A program made the position numbers and the translations under genes. From Candidatus Onthenecus intestinigallinarum (GTDB taxonomy: Bacteria > Bacillota > Clostridia > Christensenellales > Aristaeellaceae): a stretch of DNA of 64,000 bases. The stretch's first letter is position 1. Each line of letters begins with the position of its first letter. Where the stretch lies: NCBI GenBank assembly GCA_018713325.1, contig DVFJ01000005.1, positions 1 to 64,000 of the forward strand. Reading direction: 5' to 3'. A model generated the notes under the pieces. It was not told the DNA's origin. It made no database searches and saw only the letters and a program-made list of their open reading frames with translations. Of this stretch, positions 36,855-46,818 are shown one piece after another.

Positions 36855-36886
36855 GGCCCCGCGTCCGTCTCTCACGGCGCGGGGCC
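36855..36886. terminator. Bidirectional terminator between convergent genes
   Basis: ggccccgcg tccgtctctcacgg cgcggggcc, A-tract upstream. Confidence 0.6.
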
Positions 36887-36896
36887 TTCGCCTGTC

Positions 36897-38291
36897 CTAT
36901 GGATTGTTCGCCGCGCGCAGGCCCTGCTCGGTCACGGGATGGATCCAGCGATCCCGCAGGAAGTAGCGCAGCGCGAAGAACGTCTTCACGACGTCCTCGC
37001 TGAGCAGCATGATGAGATACACCGCCACGAACGGCAGGCGCAGCACCATGCCGCACAGGAACGTCAGCGGCAGCGCGATGCACCACACGCACACCGTATC
37101 CAGGATGACGCCGATGCGCGTGTCGCCGCCCGCGCGGAACACGCCGACGATCGTGATGTAGGGGACATTGCGCAGGCCGATCTCCAGCCCGTAGAGCAGC
37201 ACGATCTGCCGCGTCAGGCCGCGCACGCCCTCCGACACGTTGAACAGCGACAGCAGCGGCGTGCGCAGCGCGATCAGCGCCAGGCCGACCGTCACCGACA
37301 TGGCCGTCATCAGCACGGTGAAGCGCCGCGCGTCCAGCCGCGCGCGCGCAAAGTCGCCCGCGCCGATCCGCTTGCCGATCAGCACCGAGCACGCATGGCA
37401 CAGCCCCACGAAGAACACGAACGCCAGGTTCTCCACCGTGCGGAAGATCGTCAGCGCCGCGTAGTTATCCGTGCCCATGTGCCCGTAGATCATGTTATAG
37501 CCCGTCGTGCCCAGCGCCCACATGCCCTCATTCACCAGCGCGGGCAGGCTGATCGCCAGGAAGTGGCGCAGAAACGCCCCATCCCATGCGAACATCCGCC
37601 GCGGCGGCATGCGCAGCATCGTGCGCCGTCCCAGCGCCGCGCCGTAGAGCACCGCCACGTTCACCCAGGCCGCAATGGCCGTCGCAATCGCCGCGCCGCG
37701 CAGGCCCATCGCCGGCGCGCCGAAGCGCCCGAAGATCAGCGCATAGTTGAGCAGCGCGTTCGTCAGCACCGAGCACAGCGACGCCACCACCGGCAGGCGC
37801 ACTTCCTCCGTGGAGCGCAGCAGCGTGCTCGCCGCCTGGCTCAGCGCCAGCGCCACATACGAAAAGCACGCCGCCGTCAGGTAGCTGCAGCCCTGCTCGA
37901 TGACCACCGGGTCCTTGGTGAACAGGCGCATCACAAACCCCGGCGCCAGCAGGCCCACGCCCGTGAAGAGCAGCGCCGGCGCCAGCGCGCCCACCAGCAG
38001 CAGCCCGAACGTGCGCTGGATGCCGCGCACATCCCGCACGCCCCAGTACTGCGCCAGGAACACCGACGCGCCGCTGTTTACGCCGAAGAACAGGATGTTC
38101 ATCACCCATGACCACTGGCCCGCCATGCCGACCGCCGCCAGCGGCACGTCGCCCAGCGAGCCGATCATCACCGTATCCACCAGCGTGAACGACGAGAGCA
38201 GCAGGTTTTGCAGCGCGATCGGAATCGCCAGCCGCAGCGCCGAGCGCCAGAAGCCCCGGTCCGCGAACAACGACTTCACCTTCTGTTGCAT
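36897..38291 (-). CDS. MATE family efflux transporter
   Basis: ALRLAIPIALQNLLLSSFTLVDTVMIGSLGDVPLAAVGMAGQW; start moved from 38405 to exclude repeat-derived sequence. Confidence 0.92.
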   Translation of the reverse strand: MQQKVKSLFADRGFWRSALRLAIPIALQNLLLSSFTLVDTVMIGSLGDVPLAAVGMAGQWSWVMNILFFGVNSGASVFLAQYWGVRDVRGIQRTFGLLLVGALAPALLFTGVGLLAPGFVMRLFTKDPVVIEQGCSYLTAACFSYVALALSQAASTLLRSTEEVRLPVVASLCSVLTNALLNYALIFGRFGAPAMGLRGAAIATAIAAWVNVAVLYGAALGRRTMLRMPPRRMFAWDGAFLRHFLAISLPALVNEGMWALGTTGYNMIYGHMGTDNYAALTIFRTVENLAFVFFVGLCHACSVLIGKRIGAGDFARARLDARRFTVLMTAMSVTVGLALIALRTPLLSLFNVSEGVRGLTRQIVLLYGLEIGLRNVPYITIVGVFRAGGDTRIGVILDTVCVWCIALPLTFLCGMVLRLPFVAVYLIMLLSEDVVKTFFALRYFLRDRWIHPVTEQGLRAANNP

Positions 38292-38311
38292 GTGAAAGCT
38301 TCTCCTTTCTC

Positions 38312-38592
38312 CCAGGGCCACCCGGGGCGCCGCCCCGGACCCGGTCGGGGCCCCCCGGGGCGCTGCCCCGGACCCCGGTCGGGGGAGGATGCCCTCCCCC
38401 GACACCCCCGCACAACGGGCCGCGCGATGCGCGGCCCTTGGTGACGGGATGCAAAAAATCTGTCCGCCGCGTCGTTCCCCTGGCGGCGGGGTGCAGGGGA
38501 GTCCGTCCGCCGCGTCGTTCCCCTGGCGGCGGGGTGCAGGGGAGGCACTGCCTCCCCTGCCGGGGGGTCCCGGGGGGCAGAGCCCCCCGGGT
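38312..38592. repeat. Intergenic mosaic repeat array E
   Basis: gtcggggccccccggggcgctgccccggaccccggtcggggg; tandem tccgccgcgtcgttcccctggcggcggggtgcaggg; palindrome gggccgcgcgatgcgcggcccttt-like (38417-38439). Confidence 0.85.
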
Positions 38593-39641
38593 CACTCGGA
38601 GGCGGGCTTGCGCTCGGCCAGGCGGTAGACCGACTCCATGAGCATCTTGAGCTGGCCCTCGTCGGGGACCTCGCCCTCGCTGAGCGCCAGGCCGGCCAGC
38701 GCAAAGTGGACGATGGCGTAATAGTTGAACCCGTCGGGCCGGCGGGCGCGCAGCCACAGGCGGCCAAAGGAGATGATGCGCTCGCGCTGAGCGCGCAGCA
38801 GCTCGTCCAGCTCGTGAATGTAGCGAATGCCCTGGAAGGCGAGCTTCTGGGGCACCTTCTGGCGCACGAGGAACTCGGGATCGAACGTCATGGGCAGGCC
38901 CTGACCCTCGGCGATGGCGGCGTTGATCTCGCGCACGGTCTCGGAGGTGTCGAGGTAGCGGCGCAGGGAGGTAAGGTTGATGTCGGTCTTGAGCACGCGC
39001 TCGATGCGGTCGATGGAGTGGTTGTAGCGGTCGACCTCGTCGCGCACGTTGCAAAACTCCTCGTCCAGCAGCTCCAGCGCGGCGGAGAGGCGCGAGAGGC
39101 GGCGGCGGACGATGCGGGGGATCTCGAAGTCGTTCTTGTAGCCCAGGCCGTGCTCGATCTCGGCCCAGGCGTGCTGCAGCACCGTGCGGATCTGGATCTC
39201 GAACGGGATGTCGCCATAGGCCTGATACTCGGCCAGCTGCACGCGCGCGCCGGAGAAGCGCACGATCAGGTGCAGGGAGTTGTAGCCAAAGTCGACGGCC
39301 TCCTGATGCTTGCGCCGGCGCTCGACGACCTCGAGCACGTCGAACTCGCGGGAGATGAGGTCGCGCACGCGGTCGACATCATCCTCAAAGAGCGTGATGA
39401 TGCGGCAGCCGATGACGTCGGTGATCTCGGCCAGGCGGGTGTACTTGTGCTTGAAGCGCACCTTGCGCCGCAGCGTCTCCTCGCCCTTGATGCGCACGGA
39501 GAGATTGGAGATCGACACGCCCTCGCGGGCGATGAGCGTGAGCAGGATGTCCTGCAGATCCTTGGCCATGTGCGCGAACAGCTCGCGCCGCTGGGCAAAC
39601 TCGGCCATGATCTGCGCTTCAAAGGGTTCGGGCGCGTCCAC
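38592..39641 (-). CDS. RelA/SpoT-domain (small alarmone synthetase-like) protein with C-terminal extension
   Basis: RIKGEETLRRKVRFKHKY...EITDVIGCRIITLFEDDVDRV...GYNSLHLIV...EIQIRTVLQHAWAEIEH. Confidence 0.9.
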   Translation of the reverse strand: MDAPEPFEAQIMAEFAQRRELFAHMAKDLQDILLTLIAREGVSISNLSVRIKGEETLRRKVRFKHKYTRLAEITDVIGCRIITLFEDDVDRVRDLISREFDVLEVVERRRKHQEAVDFGYNSLHLIVRFSGARVQLAEYQAYGDIPFEIQIRTVLQHAWAEIEHGLGYKNDFEIPRIVRRRLSRLSAALELLDEEFCNVRDEVDRYNHSIDRIERVLKTDINLTSLRRYLDTSETVREINAAIAEGQGLPMTFDPEFLVRQKVPQKLAFQGIRYIHELDELLRAQRERIISFGRLWLRARRPDGFNYYAIVHFALAGLALSEGEVPDEGQLKMLMESVYRLAERKPASE

Positions 39642-39674
39642 AGCATTCGCCTCCGTATACCGTGAAATGGGGGA

Positions 39675-41450
39675 TCAGATGTCGTCCTCGCGCGGGTCGC
39701 CGTCGATGGCCTCGCCGGCCTCATCGCCGCTGCCGAGGATCTCGGCGGGGATCTCCACGCCCGCGGCCTCGATGCCCGCGATCTCCTCAGCGGTCAGGTA
39801 GCCCTCGGGGATCTCCGCGCCGATGGACACGGCGGTGTTGACCCAGTTTTGCAGGATGGTCTCCTTGCGCTGGGGCGCGCCGCAGTCGGGGCAGGGGGTC
39901 AGCTCGTCAAAGGGCGGGGTGTTCAGGTCGCCATAGGTGAAGTCGCCCGTCAGCGGCAGGAAGCGCTGCTTGACGTTGGGGCACTCGGCCACGGTGTGGT
40001 ACATGCTGCCGCCGTCCGGGTTGCGGTACAGCTGCAGGTCGTCCGAGGGGATCTCCGGCGCGGGCATGGTGCGGCCCCTGTCGTCCCAGATCAGCACCTT
40101 GGTGTTGCGCTTGAGGTGATCCCACAGCCAATGCATGTTCTGGCCCTCTTCATTGCGCGCGCGCTGCACGCGGATGCAGCCGTGGCTCGCCTTCGTGCCC
40201 AGGTAGGGCTCGAAGTAGGAATACATGCGCGTGACGCCGTCGCCGCCCTTCTTGTAGGGCACCTCGTGGATCAGGATGCCGCTGTTGATGCGCAGCGCCA
40301 GGTCGCAGTACATGGTGCCCGAGCCGGAACCGCTGACGAACTCGCCCACCCAGCTGACGACGAAGAACTCGCCCGCGGGCGTCTCGTTGCACAGCTCCGT
40401 GCTCGTGTTGCGGCCGGTGGAGCACAGCAACTCGCCGATGATCTTGCCATCCTCAAAGATGTAGAGCGTCTGCGTCAGTTTGTCGATGAGCAGCGCATAC
40501 TTGTCCGACGGCGCGACCTCCTTGAGCAGGCTCGTGCGCACATAGCCCTGAATGCGCTTGGCGTTGAGCGACTCGACATGGCTGCTCTCCAGGATCAGGC
40601 CGTCGTTGGAGTACGCCTCCACGAGCGTATAGCCGTCCTCATCGCCGGAGAGCACGTTCACGCCCTGCGACGTGCCGTGCAGCTCGCCCGCGATGTTCGT
40701 GCGCGGCGTCAGCGACGCGCCCGCCTCGAACGTCGCGTAGACGTGCTCGCGCTCGCCCTTGTCCAGCACGGTCATCGGCTGCATCATGATGTCCCAGATC
40801 GCCTGCTGATGGTCCGGGTCGGTCAGGTCGTAGTCGTCCGGGTCCATGTCCCAGAAGCTCGAGGCCGTCGGCACAGGCCGGCGCGTCGGCTCCGGCGTGG
40901 CCGTCGGCGCGGGCGAGGGCGTCGGCTCCGGCTCCAGCGGCGCCGCCGAGCTGCCCGTCACCTCAAAGGCCACCACCTGCGCGACGGATTCCAGCCCCTG
41001 CGCGTCGATCAGCTGCAGCACAATGCCCCACATGCCGTTGGACAGCGGCGCATCCTCCGAGACATAGCCGTCCCACGTCAGCCGGCCCAGGCCCTCCTCG
41101 ACCGGCAGCTTGCCCAGCTCCGCGTAGAACGCGCCGTCCGCCAGGCTGATGAGCGTCGCCGTCACCGTGCCCGCCACGCTCGACTGAAACTCCACATACC
41201 ACTCCTCGCCCGGCATCAGCACCGAGTCCTCCGCCAGGATCTCCGTGAGCGTGGGCAGCTCCGGCGTGGCCGTGGGCGTCGCCGTCGGCGCGGCCGTAGG
41301 TGCGGCCGTGGGCTCGACCGCCTCGGCCTCCTCGGCCGCGGCGGACTGGATGGGCAGGCCGGAGAAGAAGGAGTCGTCCTCCGCCGCGGCGGGCAGCAGC
41401 GCCGCGCACAGCATCAGGCACAGGAGCAGAGAAAAGATGCGTTTTGCCAT
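39675..41450 (-). CDS. Secreted L,D-transpeptidase (YkuD domain)
   Basis: Signal peptide, T/A/P linkers, SHGCIRVQRA catalytic motif. Confidence 0.9.
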   Translation of the reverse strand: MAKRIFSLLLCLMLCAALLPAAAEDDSFFSGLPIQSAAAEEAEAVEPTAAPTAAPTATPTATPELPTLTEILAEDSVLMPGEEWYVEFQSSVAGTVTATLISLADGAFYAELGKLPVEEGLGRLTWDGYVSEDAPLSNGMWGIVLQLIDAQGLESVAQVVAFEVTGSSAAPLEPEPTPSPAPTATPEPTRRPVPTASSFWDMDPDDYDLTDPDHQQAIWDIMMQPMTVLDKGEREHVYATFEAGASLTPRTNIAGELHGTSQGVNVLSGDEDGYTLVEAYSNDGLILESSHVESLNAKRIQGYVRTSLLKEVAPSDKYALLIDKLTQTLYIFEDGKIIGELLCSTGRNTSTELCNETPAGEFFVVSWVGEFVSGSGSGTMYCDLALRINSGILIHEVPYKKGGDGVTRMYSYFEPYLGTKASHGCIRVQRARNEEGQNMHWLWDHLKRNTKVLIWDDRGRTMPAPEIPSDDLQLYRNPDGGSMYHTVAECPNVKQRFLPLTGDFTYGDLNTPPFDELTPCPDCGAPQRKETILQNWVNTAVSIGAEIPEGYLTAEEIAGIEAAGVEIPAEILGSGDEAGEAIDGDPREDDI

Positions 41451-41562
41451 CGGGAAACCTCCGTCAGATGATCGTCAAAGCGGCGAATCGCCGCGTGCGC
41501 ACACGGTTCATTATAACACAACCGCGGCACAGGCTCAAGGGGCGGGGGACGCCTCACGCAAA

Positions 41563-41595
41563 AAGCCGCCCCCCGCACGGGGGGCGGCAGGGGAT
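41563..41595 (-). terminator. Rho-independent terminator
   Basis: Minus strand gccgccccccgtgcggggggcggcttttt. Confidence 0.8.
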
Positions 41596-41600
41596 CGGGC

Positions 41601-42389
41601 TCAGCCCGGCAGGTTCGGGGCCTGCTCGGCGTTGGGATCCGCCGTCGGGGCCGTGGCGCTCTGCGCGGCGCTCGTGGCCGAGTAGAGCCTGAACAGCGCG
41701 GACTGCGTCTGCGCGCCGGCGATGCCGTCGTCGGTCAGGCCGTTCTCCTTCTGGAACGCCTTCACGGCCGTCTCCGTGTTCTTGCCGAAGATGCCGTCGG
41801 CGTCGCCCTCCAGGTAGCCCAGCGCGATCAGCGCCTGCTGCAGCGCCTTCACCTGGTCGTTGCGGTCGCCGTTCTTGAGCGAGACATACGTCGGCTCAGC
41901 CGTCGGCGCGGGCGTGGGCGTGACCGGCACCGCCGTAGCCGGCTGCGGCGTGCTGATCGGCGGCTCTGCCGTCGGCCCGAAGACCGCAAACGTCGCCTGC
42001 GGCTGGCCCACCATGCCCTGCGAGGTCGCGCCCTGGTTCGTCACGCCCTGGCCCTGCAGGCTCTGCTGCGGGTCGGACGCGCCGCCGAACATGAACCGCA
42101 CCAGTACCACCACCAGCACCAGCAGCACGATGAACAGGCCGCCCGCCACGATCAGCGCCTGCGGGTTGAGCTGCACCGGCGGCCTCCCGGCCGGCCGGCC
42201 GGACGGGCGTCCCATCGGACGCCCCTGCATGGGCCGCTCCTGCGCCGGTTGGCCCTGCATGGGCCGCTCCGGGCGCTCCTGCACCGGCCGCGCGGACCGC
42301 GCCGGGCGCAGCTTGGTCAGATCCGCGCCGCACTGCGGGCAGATGTTCGACCCTGCCGGAATCTCTCTATTGCAAACAGGGCATGTCAT
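41601..42389 (-). CDS. Zinc-ribbon / TM / peptidoglycan-binding domain protein
   Basis: MTCPVCNREIPAGSNICPQCG; single TM; VKALQQALIALGYLEGDADGIFGKNTETAVKAFQKENGL. Confidence 0.85.
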   Translation of the reverse strand: MTCPVCNREIPAGSNICPQCGADLTKLRPARSARPVQERPERPMQGQPAQERPMQGRPMGRPSGRPAGRPPVQLNPQALIVAGGLFIVLLVLVVVLVRFMFGGASDPQQSLQGQGVTNQGATSQGMVGQPQATFAVFGPTAEPPISTPQPATAVPVTPTPAPTAEPTYVSLKNGDRNDQVKALQQALIALGYLEGDADGIFGKNTETAVKAFQKENGLTDDGIAGAQTQSALFRLYSATSAAQSATAPTADPNAEQAPNLPG

Positions 42390-42790
42390 ATCGGACGCCT
42401 CCTCTGCGGACTTCTTTACGATTCTAGTATAAACGAAAATTTGTAATATATCAAGTGTTTTCGTCATAATTTCGTAATGATTGCGCGCCCTTTTCGCCCC
42501 TTCTCTCCCGCGCGCCGTCCGTACATTCCGCATGGCCTGGCGCGCACATCGCCCGGCGCAGATCCCCCCGGCTGACATAGGCCCCATAGCACAGCAGCGC
42601 CGCCCACGCCTCCATCCGCTTTTGTACCGCCTCGCTCATCGTCATCCTCCAAGCATAAGAACAGATGTTCTCTTTATCCTCTGTTATACCAACATGGAGG
42701 CCAAAATACAAGGTCAAACGCAAATTTTTTTTTTCGGGGACGGCAAAACGCCCTCGCCAAAGCGGGGCGGATGGGCTACAATAGAAAAAG

Positions 42791-43768
42791 ATGCGAAGGA
42801 GAAGGAAGGGGGCGCGGCGGGTGTTCAAGCCGTTTGACCGGCCGATCGTCGTCGTGGACCTGGAGTGGAACCAGAACGCCTACAAGCCGCGCTATGAGAT
42901 GCCGCACGAGATCATCGAGATCGGGGCGGTGCGGCTGGGGCCGAACCTGCGCGCCGAGGCGACGCTGGGGCGGGTGATCCGGCCGCAGGCGTACCCGGCG
43001 CTGGACAGGCACATCCGCGAGGTGACGGGCATCACGCAGGCGGAGGTGGACGCGGGCGAGCCATTCCCGCAGGCGTTTGCGGCGCTGCGGGCATTCTGTG
43101 GGGAAGGGGCGCGGCTGTGCACCTGGGGCCGGGACGACTACCCGGTGCTGCTGCGCAACGTGCGCTTTCACGGGCTGGAGCCGGGCTTTGAGCCGCCGCT
43201 GGACGCGCAGCTGCTCTACGCGCACCTGCTGACGGACGCGCCGGGGCGGCAGGTGGGGCTGCACGCGGCGATGGAGGCGCTGGGCATCGAGCCGGAGCTG
43301 CCGGCGCACCGGGCGGTCAACGACGCGCTGTGCACGGCGCAGGTGCTGCGCGTGATCCGCGCGGCATGGGAGGCCGCGCCCGCGCAGGCCCTGGAGGCGC
43401 TGGAGCGCACGGCCGCGCAGGAGGCGCGCATCGCGGCCTCGGATGTGCGCAGCGTGCCCACGCCCTACAAATACCAGACGGAGGCGGTCGGCGACGAGCG
43501 GCTGGTGCGCGTGCGCTGCCCCGTATGCGGCGGGCGCACGACGTACAAGCTGCCGTGGTTCGACACGGGGCATGAGCGCTACCTGTCGCTGAGCCTGTGC
43601 CCCGAGCACGGCGTGGCGCTGTGCCAGATGCACTTCAAGCGGATGGGCAACGCCCGGCTGCTGATGCATCAGCGGGCGTACATCGCCCCGCCCGAGCAGC
43701 AGGACGAGGCGATGCGCCGCTTTGAGGCGGCCTCGCGCACGCCGCCGCGCCGCCGCCGGGGCCGGTGA
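42791..43768 (+). CDS. DEDD-family 3'-5' exonuclease
   Basis: VVVDLEWNQNAY...EIIEIGAVRL...HRAVNDALCTAQVLRVI. Confidence 0.85.
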   Translation: MRRRRKGARRVFKPFDRPIVVVDLEWNQNAYKPRYEMPHEIIEIGAVRLGPNLRAEATLGRVIRPQAYPALDRHIREVTGITQAEVDAGEPFPQAFAALRAFCGEGARLCTWGRDDYPVLLRNVRFHGLEPGFEPPLDAQLLYAHLLTDAPGRQVGLHAAMEALGIEPELPAHRAVNDALCTAQVLRVIRAAWEAAPAQALEALERTAAQEARIAASDVRSVPTPYKYQTEAVGDERLVRVRCPVCGGRTTYKLPWFDTGHERYLSLSLCPEHGVALCQMHFKRMGNARLLMHQRAYIAPPEQQDEAMRRFEAASRTPPRRRRGR

Positions 43769-43769
43769 G

Positions 43770-43997
43770 GAACGGGGGAACGGGGCCCCCGGGGCGCTGC
43801 CCCGGACCCCGGCAGGGGGACAAGGCCCCCCTGCACTCCCCGCCAAGGGGAGAACGGCGGGGCTTCGCGCCCCGCGCCACAAAAACAAAAAGGGCCATGC
43901 GAAAGCATGGCCCTTTTGCATATGACCGAACCCCCCATGCGGGCCGAGCGCAGCGCAGGCCCTCTGTGGCGGGGTGCAGGGGGCAGCGCCCCCGGGT
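43770..43997. repeat. Intergenic mosaic repeat array F
   Basis: ggggcgctgccccggaccccggcagggggacaaggcccccctgcactccccgccaagggg; hairpin aaaagggccatgc-gaaa-gcatggccctttt; gggccgagcgcagcgcaggccct. Confidence 0.85.
43887..43917. terminator. Terminator-like hairpin with GAAA loop in array F
   Basis: aaaagggccatgcgaaagcatggccctttt. Confidence 0.75.
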
Positions 43998-44491
43998 TAC
44001 TTGGCGTACGGCTCCAGCGTCGGATAGCCCGCATCCACGATTTCAACCATCCGCGCCACGGCCTCGAGCAGGATATCCGCCATGCTGTCGTCCGGGCGCA
44101 GGATCACATCCATCGCGACCGTCACCGTGTTGTCGTCGTCCGCCGTCCACTTCGCGAGGATGTACTCGCCGTTCAGCTCGTTCACCAGGTTCAGAATGAC
44201 CGGCTTCATCGCCTCGTCGTACTCGATGACGTCCCATACGCGCAGGCCGCAGCGCTCCTCGTTCTCGTGAAAGAACAGCTTCACATCCACATCGAGGTTG
44301 TCCGCGCCGTAGGGCATCTCCAGCCGCTCGTAGTCGTTGCTGTCCATGCCCTCGTAGGTGTAGACCATGTCCTCGGCGTCCAGCGCCTCCACGAACAGCG
44401 CCGTCGTCTCGTAGGTGTAGTCCTCCGCCATCGCCGGGACCGCCAGGCACAGCGCCAGCACCAACGCGCACACACACAACATCCGCTTCAT
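43997..44491 (-). CDS. Secreted protein, possibly YbjN-like fold
   Basis: Signal peptide MKRMLCVCALVLALCLAVPAMA; DNLDVDVKLFFHENEERCGLRVWDVIEYDE. Confidence 0.6.
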   Translation of the reverse strand: MKRMLCVCALVLALCLAVPAMAEDYTYETTALFVEALDAEDMVYTYEGMDSNDYERLEMPYGADNLDVDVKLFFHENEERCGLRVWDVIEYDEAMKPVILNLVNELNGEYILAKWTADDDNTVTVAMDVILRPDDSMADILLEAVARMVEIVDAGYPTLEPYAK

Positions 44492-44573
44492 GAGACCGTC
44501 CTCCTCCATATTCAGATGGGCACAGCATAGCATATTTCTTGCATTTTGTCAATGATTAACAAAACAGCCGCGC

Positions 44574-44878
44574 CTGCACCCGCCAAAAGGGCCGCGCTTT
44601 CGCACGGCCCTTTTTCCTGATAGCAGAGGCCCCACCCCATGTGGGCCGAGCGAAGCGCAGGCCCTCTGTGGCGGGGCGTCGGGGAGGCACTGTGTCCCGC
44701 CGCCTCAATCGTCGCGGGCGGTCAGCGCGTTGCGCTGTCCTCGGGCGCTGCCGCGCCGCCGCTCGTTTCGGCGGCCTCGTCCGGGTCGCTTTGCCCCTTC
44801 GGGACAATCGGCCCACTGGGCCGCCGCTCCCCTCCCGAGCCCCTGCCGGGGGTCCGGGGGCAGCGCCCCCGGGGAGAA
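44574..44878. repeat. Intergenic mosaic repeat array G
   Basis: Hairpin aaaagggccgcgctttcgcacggcccttttt; gggccgagcgaagcgcaggccct; CCGCCTCAATCGTCGCGGGCGGTCAGCGCGTTGCGC... module. Confidence 0.85.
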
Positions 44879-44880
44879 AA

Positions 44881-45963
44881 TCAGTCGAAGTAGACGGGCT
44901 TGCCGGTCTTGGCCGAGTTGTAGATGGCCTCGAGGATTTCCGTCACCACCAGCGCCTGCTCGGGCAGGACGGTGGGCTTGGCGCCGTTCTCCAGCGCGGC
45001 GTAGAACTGCTCGGCCTCCACGTCCTTGGCATCCTTGACGGAGCCGTCGTAGAACGCGACGCCGCCGGCCTCCAGGTCGGGCTTGGTGACGTACATCTTG
45101 GAGAAGCGCTCGCCGTTGATGCGCAGGCCGTCCTTCATGTCCGCGCCGGCCTTGGTGCCGCACAGGGAGGTCTTGGCCTCGTCCACGTCCAGCGAGTTGA
45201 GCGCCCAGGAGGCCTCGAGCACGATCGTCGCGCCGTTCTTCATCTTGATGAAGCCCATGGCCGAATCCTCGACCGTGAACTTCTCGGGATCCCACGGGCC
45301 CCACGCGTTGGCGGCGTCCTTGGTGTCGGCCAGCTTGCGGTACACGCTGCCCATGACGGACTCGACCTCGTAGTTGTTCATCTCCCAGAGCGTCAGGTCC
45401 AGCGCGTGCGTGCCGATGTCGATCAGCGGACCGCCGCCCTGCGCCTCCTCATCCAGGAACACGCCCCACGTCGGCACCGCGCGGCGGCGAATCGCATGCG
45501 CCCGCGCGTAGTAGACCTCGCCCAGGTCGCCGGCCTCGCAGCACTTCTTCAGGTACAGGCTGTCGGGGCGGAACCGGTTCTGATAGCCGATCGTCAGCGT
45601 CTTGCCCGTGCGCTTGGCGCACTCGACCATCGCGCGCGCGTCCGCGGCCGTCTTGGCCATGGGCTTCTCGCACATGACGTCCTTGCCGGCCTCCATCGCC
45701 GCAATCGAGATCGGCGCGTGCGCCTTGTTGGGCGTGAGCACGTGCACGACGTCGATCGTCGGATCCGCGACCAGCTCTTCATAGGTATCGTAGATCTTCG
45801 CGTCCTCCGCGCCGTATTCCTTGAGCGCCTTCTCCGCGCGCTCGCGGATCAGATCGCAGAACGCGACCATCTTCACATTGGGCAGCGCCTTGAGCGCCGG
45901 CAGGTGTTTGCCATTGGCGATGCCGCCGCATCCGACGATGCCTACACGAAATTCCTTGGCCAT
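44881..45963 (-). CDS. Gfo/Idh/MocA family oxidoreductase
   Basis: VGIVGCGGIANGKHLPALKAL...VMCEKPMAKTAADARAMVE. Confidence 0.93.
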   Translation of the reverse strand: MAKEFRVGIVGCGGIANGKHLPALKALPNVKMVAFCDLIRERAEKALKEYGAEDAKIYDTYEELVADPTIDVVHVLTPNKAHAPISIAAMEAGKDVMCEKPMAKTAADARAMVECAKRTGKTLTIGYQNRFRPDSLYLKKCCEAGDLGEVYYARAHAIRRRAVPTWGVFLDEEAQGGGPLIDIGTHALDLTLWEMNNYEVESVMGSVYRKLADTKDAANAWGPWDPEKFTVEDSAMGFIKMKNGATIVLEASWALNSLDVDEAKTSLCGTKAGADMKDGLRINGERFSKMYVTKPDLEAGGVAFYDGSVKDAKDVEAEQFYAALENGAKPTVLPEQALVVTEILEAIYNSAKTGKPVYFD

Positions 45964-46041
45964 GGGAAACTCCTCCTTGCAGTTGTTCTTATTTCCACGG
46001 GCCGCCCGCGCCGGGCCGCCCGCCGAAATGCAGCTTGTGCG

Positions 46042-46818
46042 TCACGCGCCCAGCCGCGCCAGCAGCGCCCGGATGTGCGCGCACGACGCGGCGATGTCCG
46101 CCTGCACGTCGCCCGCATACGCCTCCTGCTCGACGATCAGGCCCGCCTCGAGCCGGCCCGCCCGCGCCAGCGTGCGCGCGATCCGCTCAAAGTCGAGGAT
46201 CCCGCCGCCGACCGGCACGTCGATCGCCTCCGGGCTGCGCGTGCGGTAGTCCGCGTTGATGTCCTTGAAGTGCACAGGGCCCGTCTGCGCGCCCAGCGAG
46301 GCGATGTACGCATCCGGCTCCACGCCGCCATACAGCGCCCAGCACGTATCCACCTCGCCCAGCGCGCCCGACCCGCGCACGATCACATCCATCGGCAGCC
46401 GCCCGTCCGGCAGCGCCTTGAACTCGTGCCCGTGGTTGTGGTAGCCCACCTCGATGCCATGCGGCGCAAGGTACGCCTTCGCGCCCGCCAGCAGCGCCGC
46501 CGTCTCCTCGCACGCCGCCGCGCTGTCCGCCTTCGACCAGGGCAGCACCGCATAGCGCACGCCCAGCGCGCGCAGCGCTTCCAGCGTGTCCGGCAGCGCG
46601 TCCGCCCGCAGCCAGGCCTCCGGCACGTGCATGCTGTACGACACGAGCCCGCGCGCCTCGCACGCCGCCCGCGCGCCCGCCGGATCCTGCGTCACCTGCG
46701 GGCAGCCGTACCACTCCACGCAGTCATAGCCCGCCGCGCGCGTCATATCCAGCGCGCGCTCGAGCGACTCCTCCACCACCTCGCGCAGCGAATACAGCTG
46801 CAATCCCACAGGCGCCAA
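46042..46818 (-). CDS. Sugar phosphate isomerase/epimerase (TIM barrel)
   Basis: TTG start with GGAGGG RBS; VGLQLYSLREVVEE...EVGYHNHGHEF...GPVHFKDIN. Confidence 0.88.
   Translation of the reverse strand: MAPVGLQLYSLREVVEESLERALDMTRAAGYDCVEWYGCPQVTQDPAGARAACEARGLVSYSMHVPEAWLRADALPDTLEALRALGVRYAVLPWSKADSAAACEETAALLAGAKAYLAPHGIEVGYHNHGHEFKALPDGRLPMDVIVRGSGALGEVDTCWALYGGVEPDAYIASLGAQTGPVHFKDINADYRTRSPEAIDVPVGGGILDFERIARTLARAGRLEAGLIVEQEAYAGDVQADIAASCAHIRALLARLGA

Noticed and set aside
34603-37401. 932-aa minus-strand ORF
   Set aside because: Antisense to GH36 and overlaps a confident MATE gene; GC-driven open frame.
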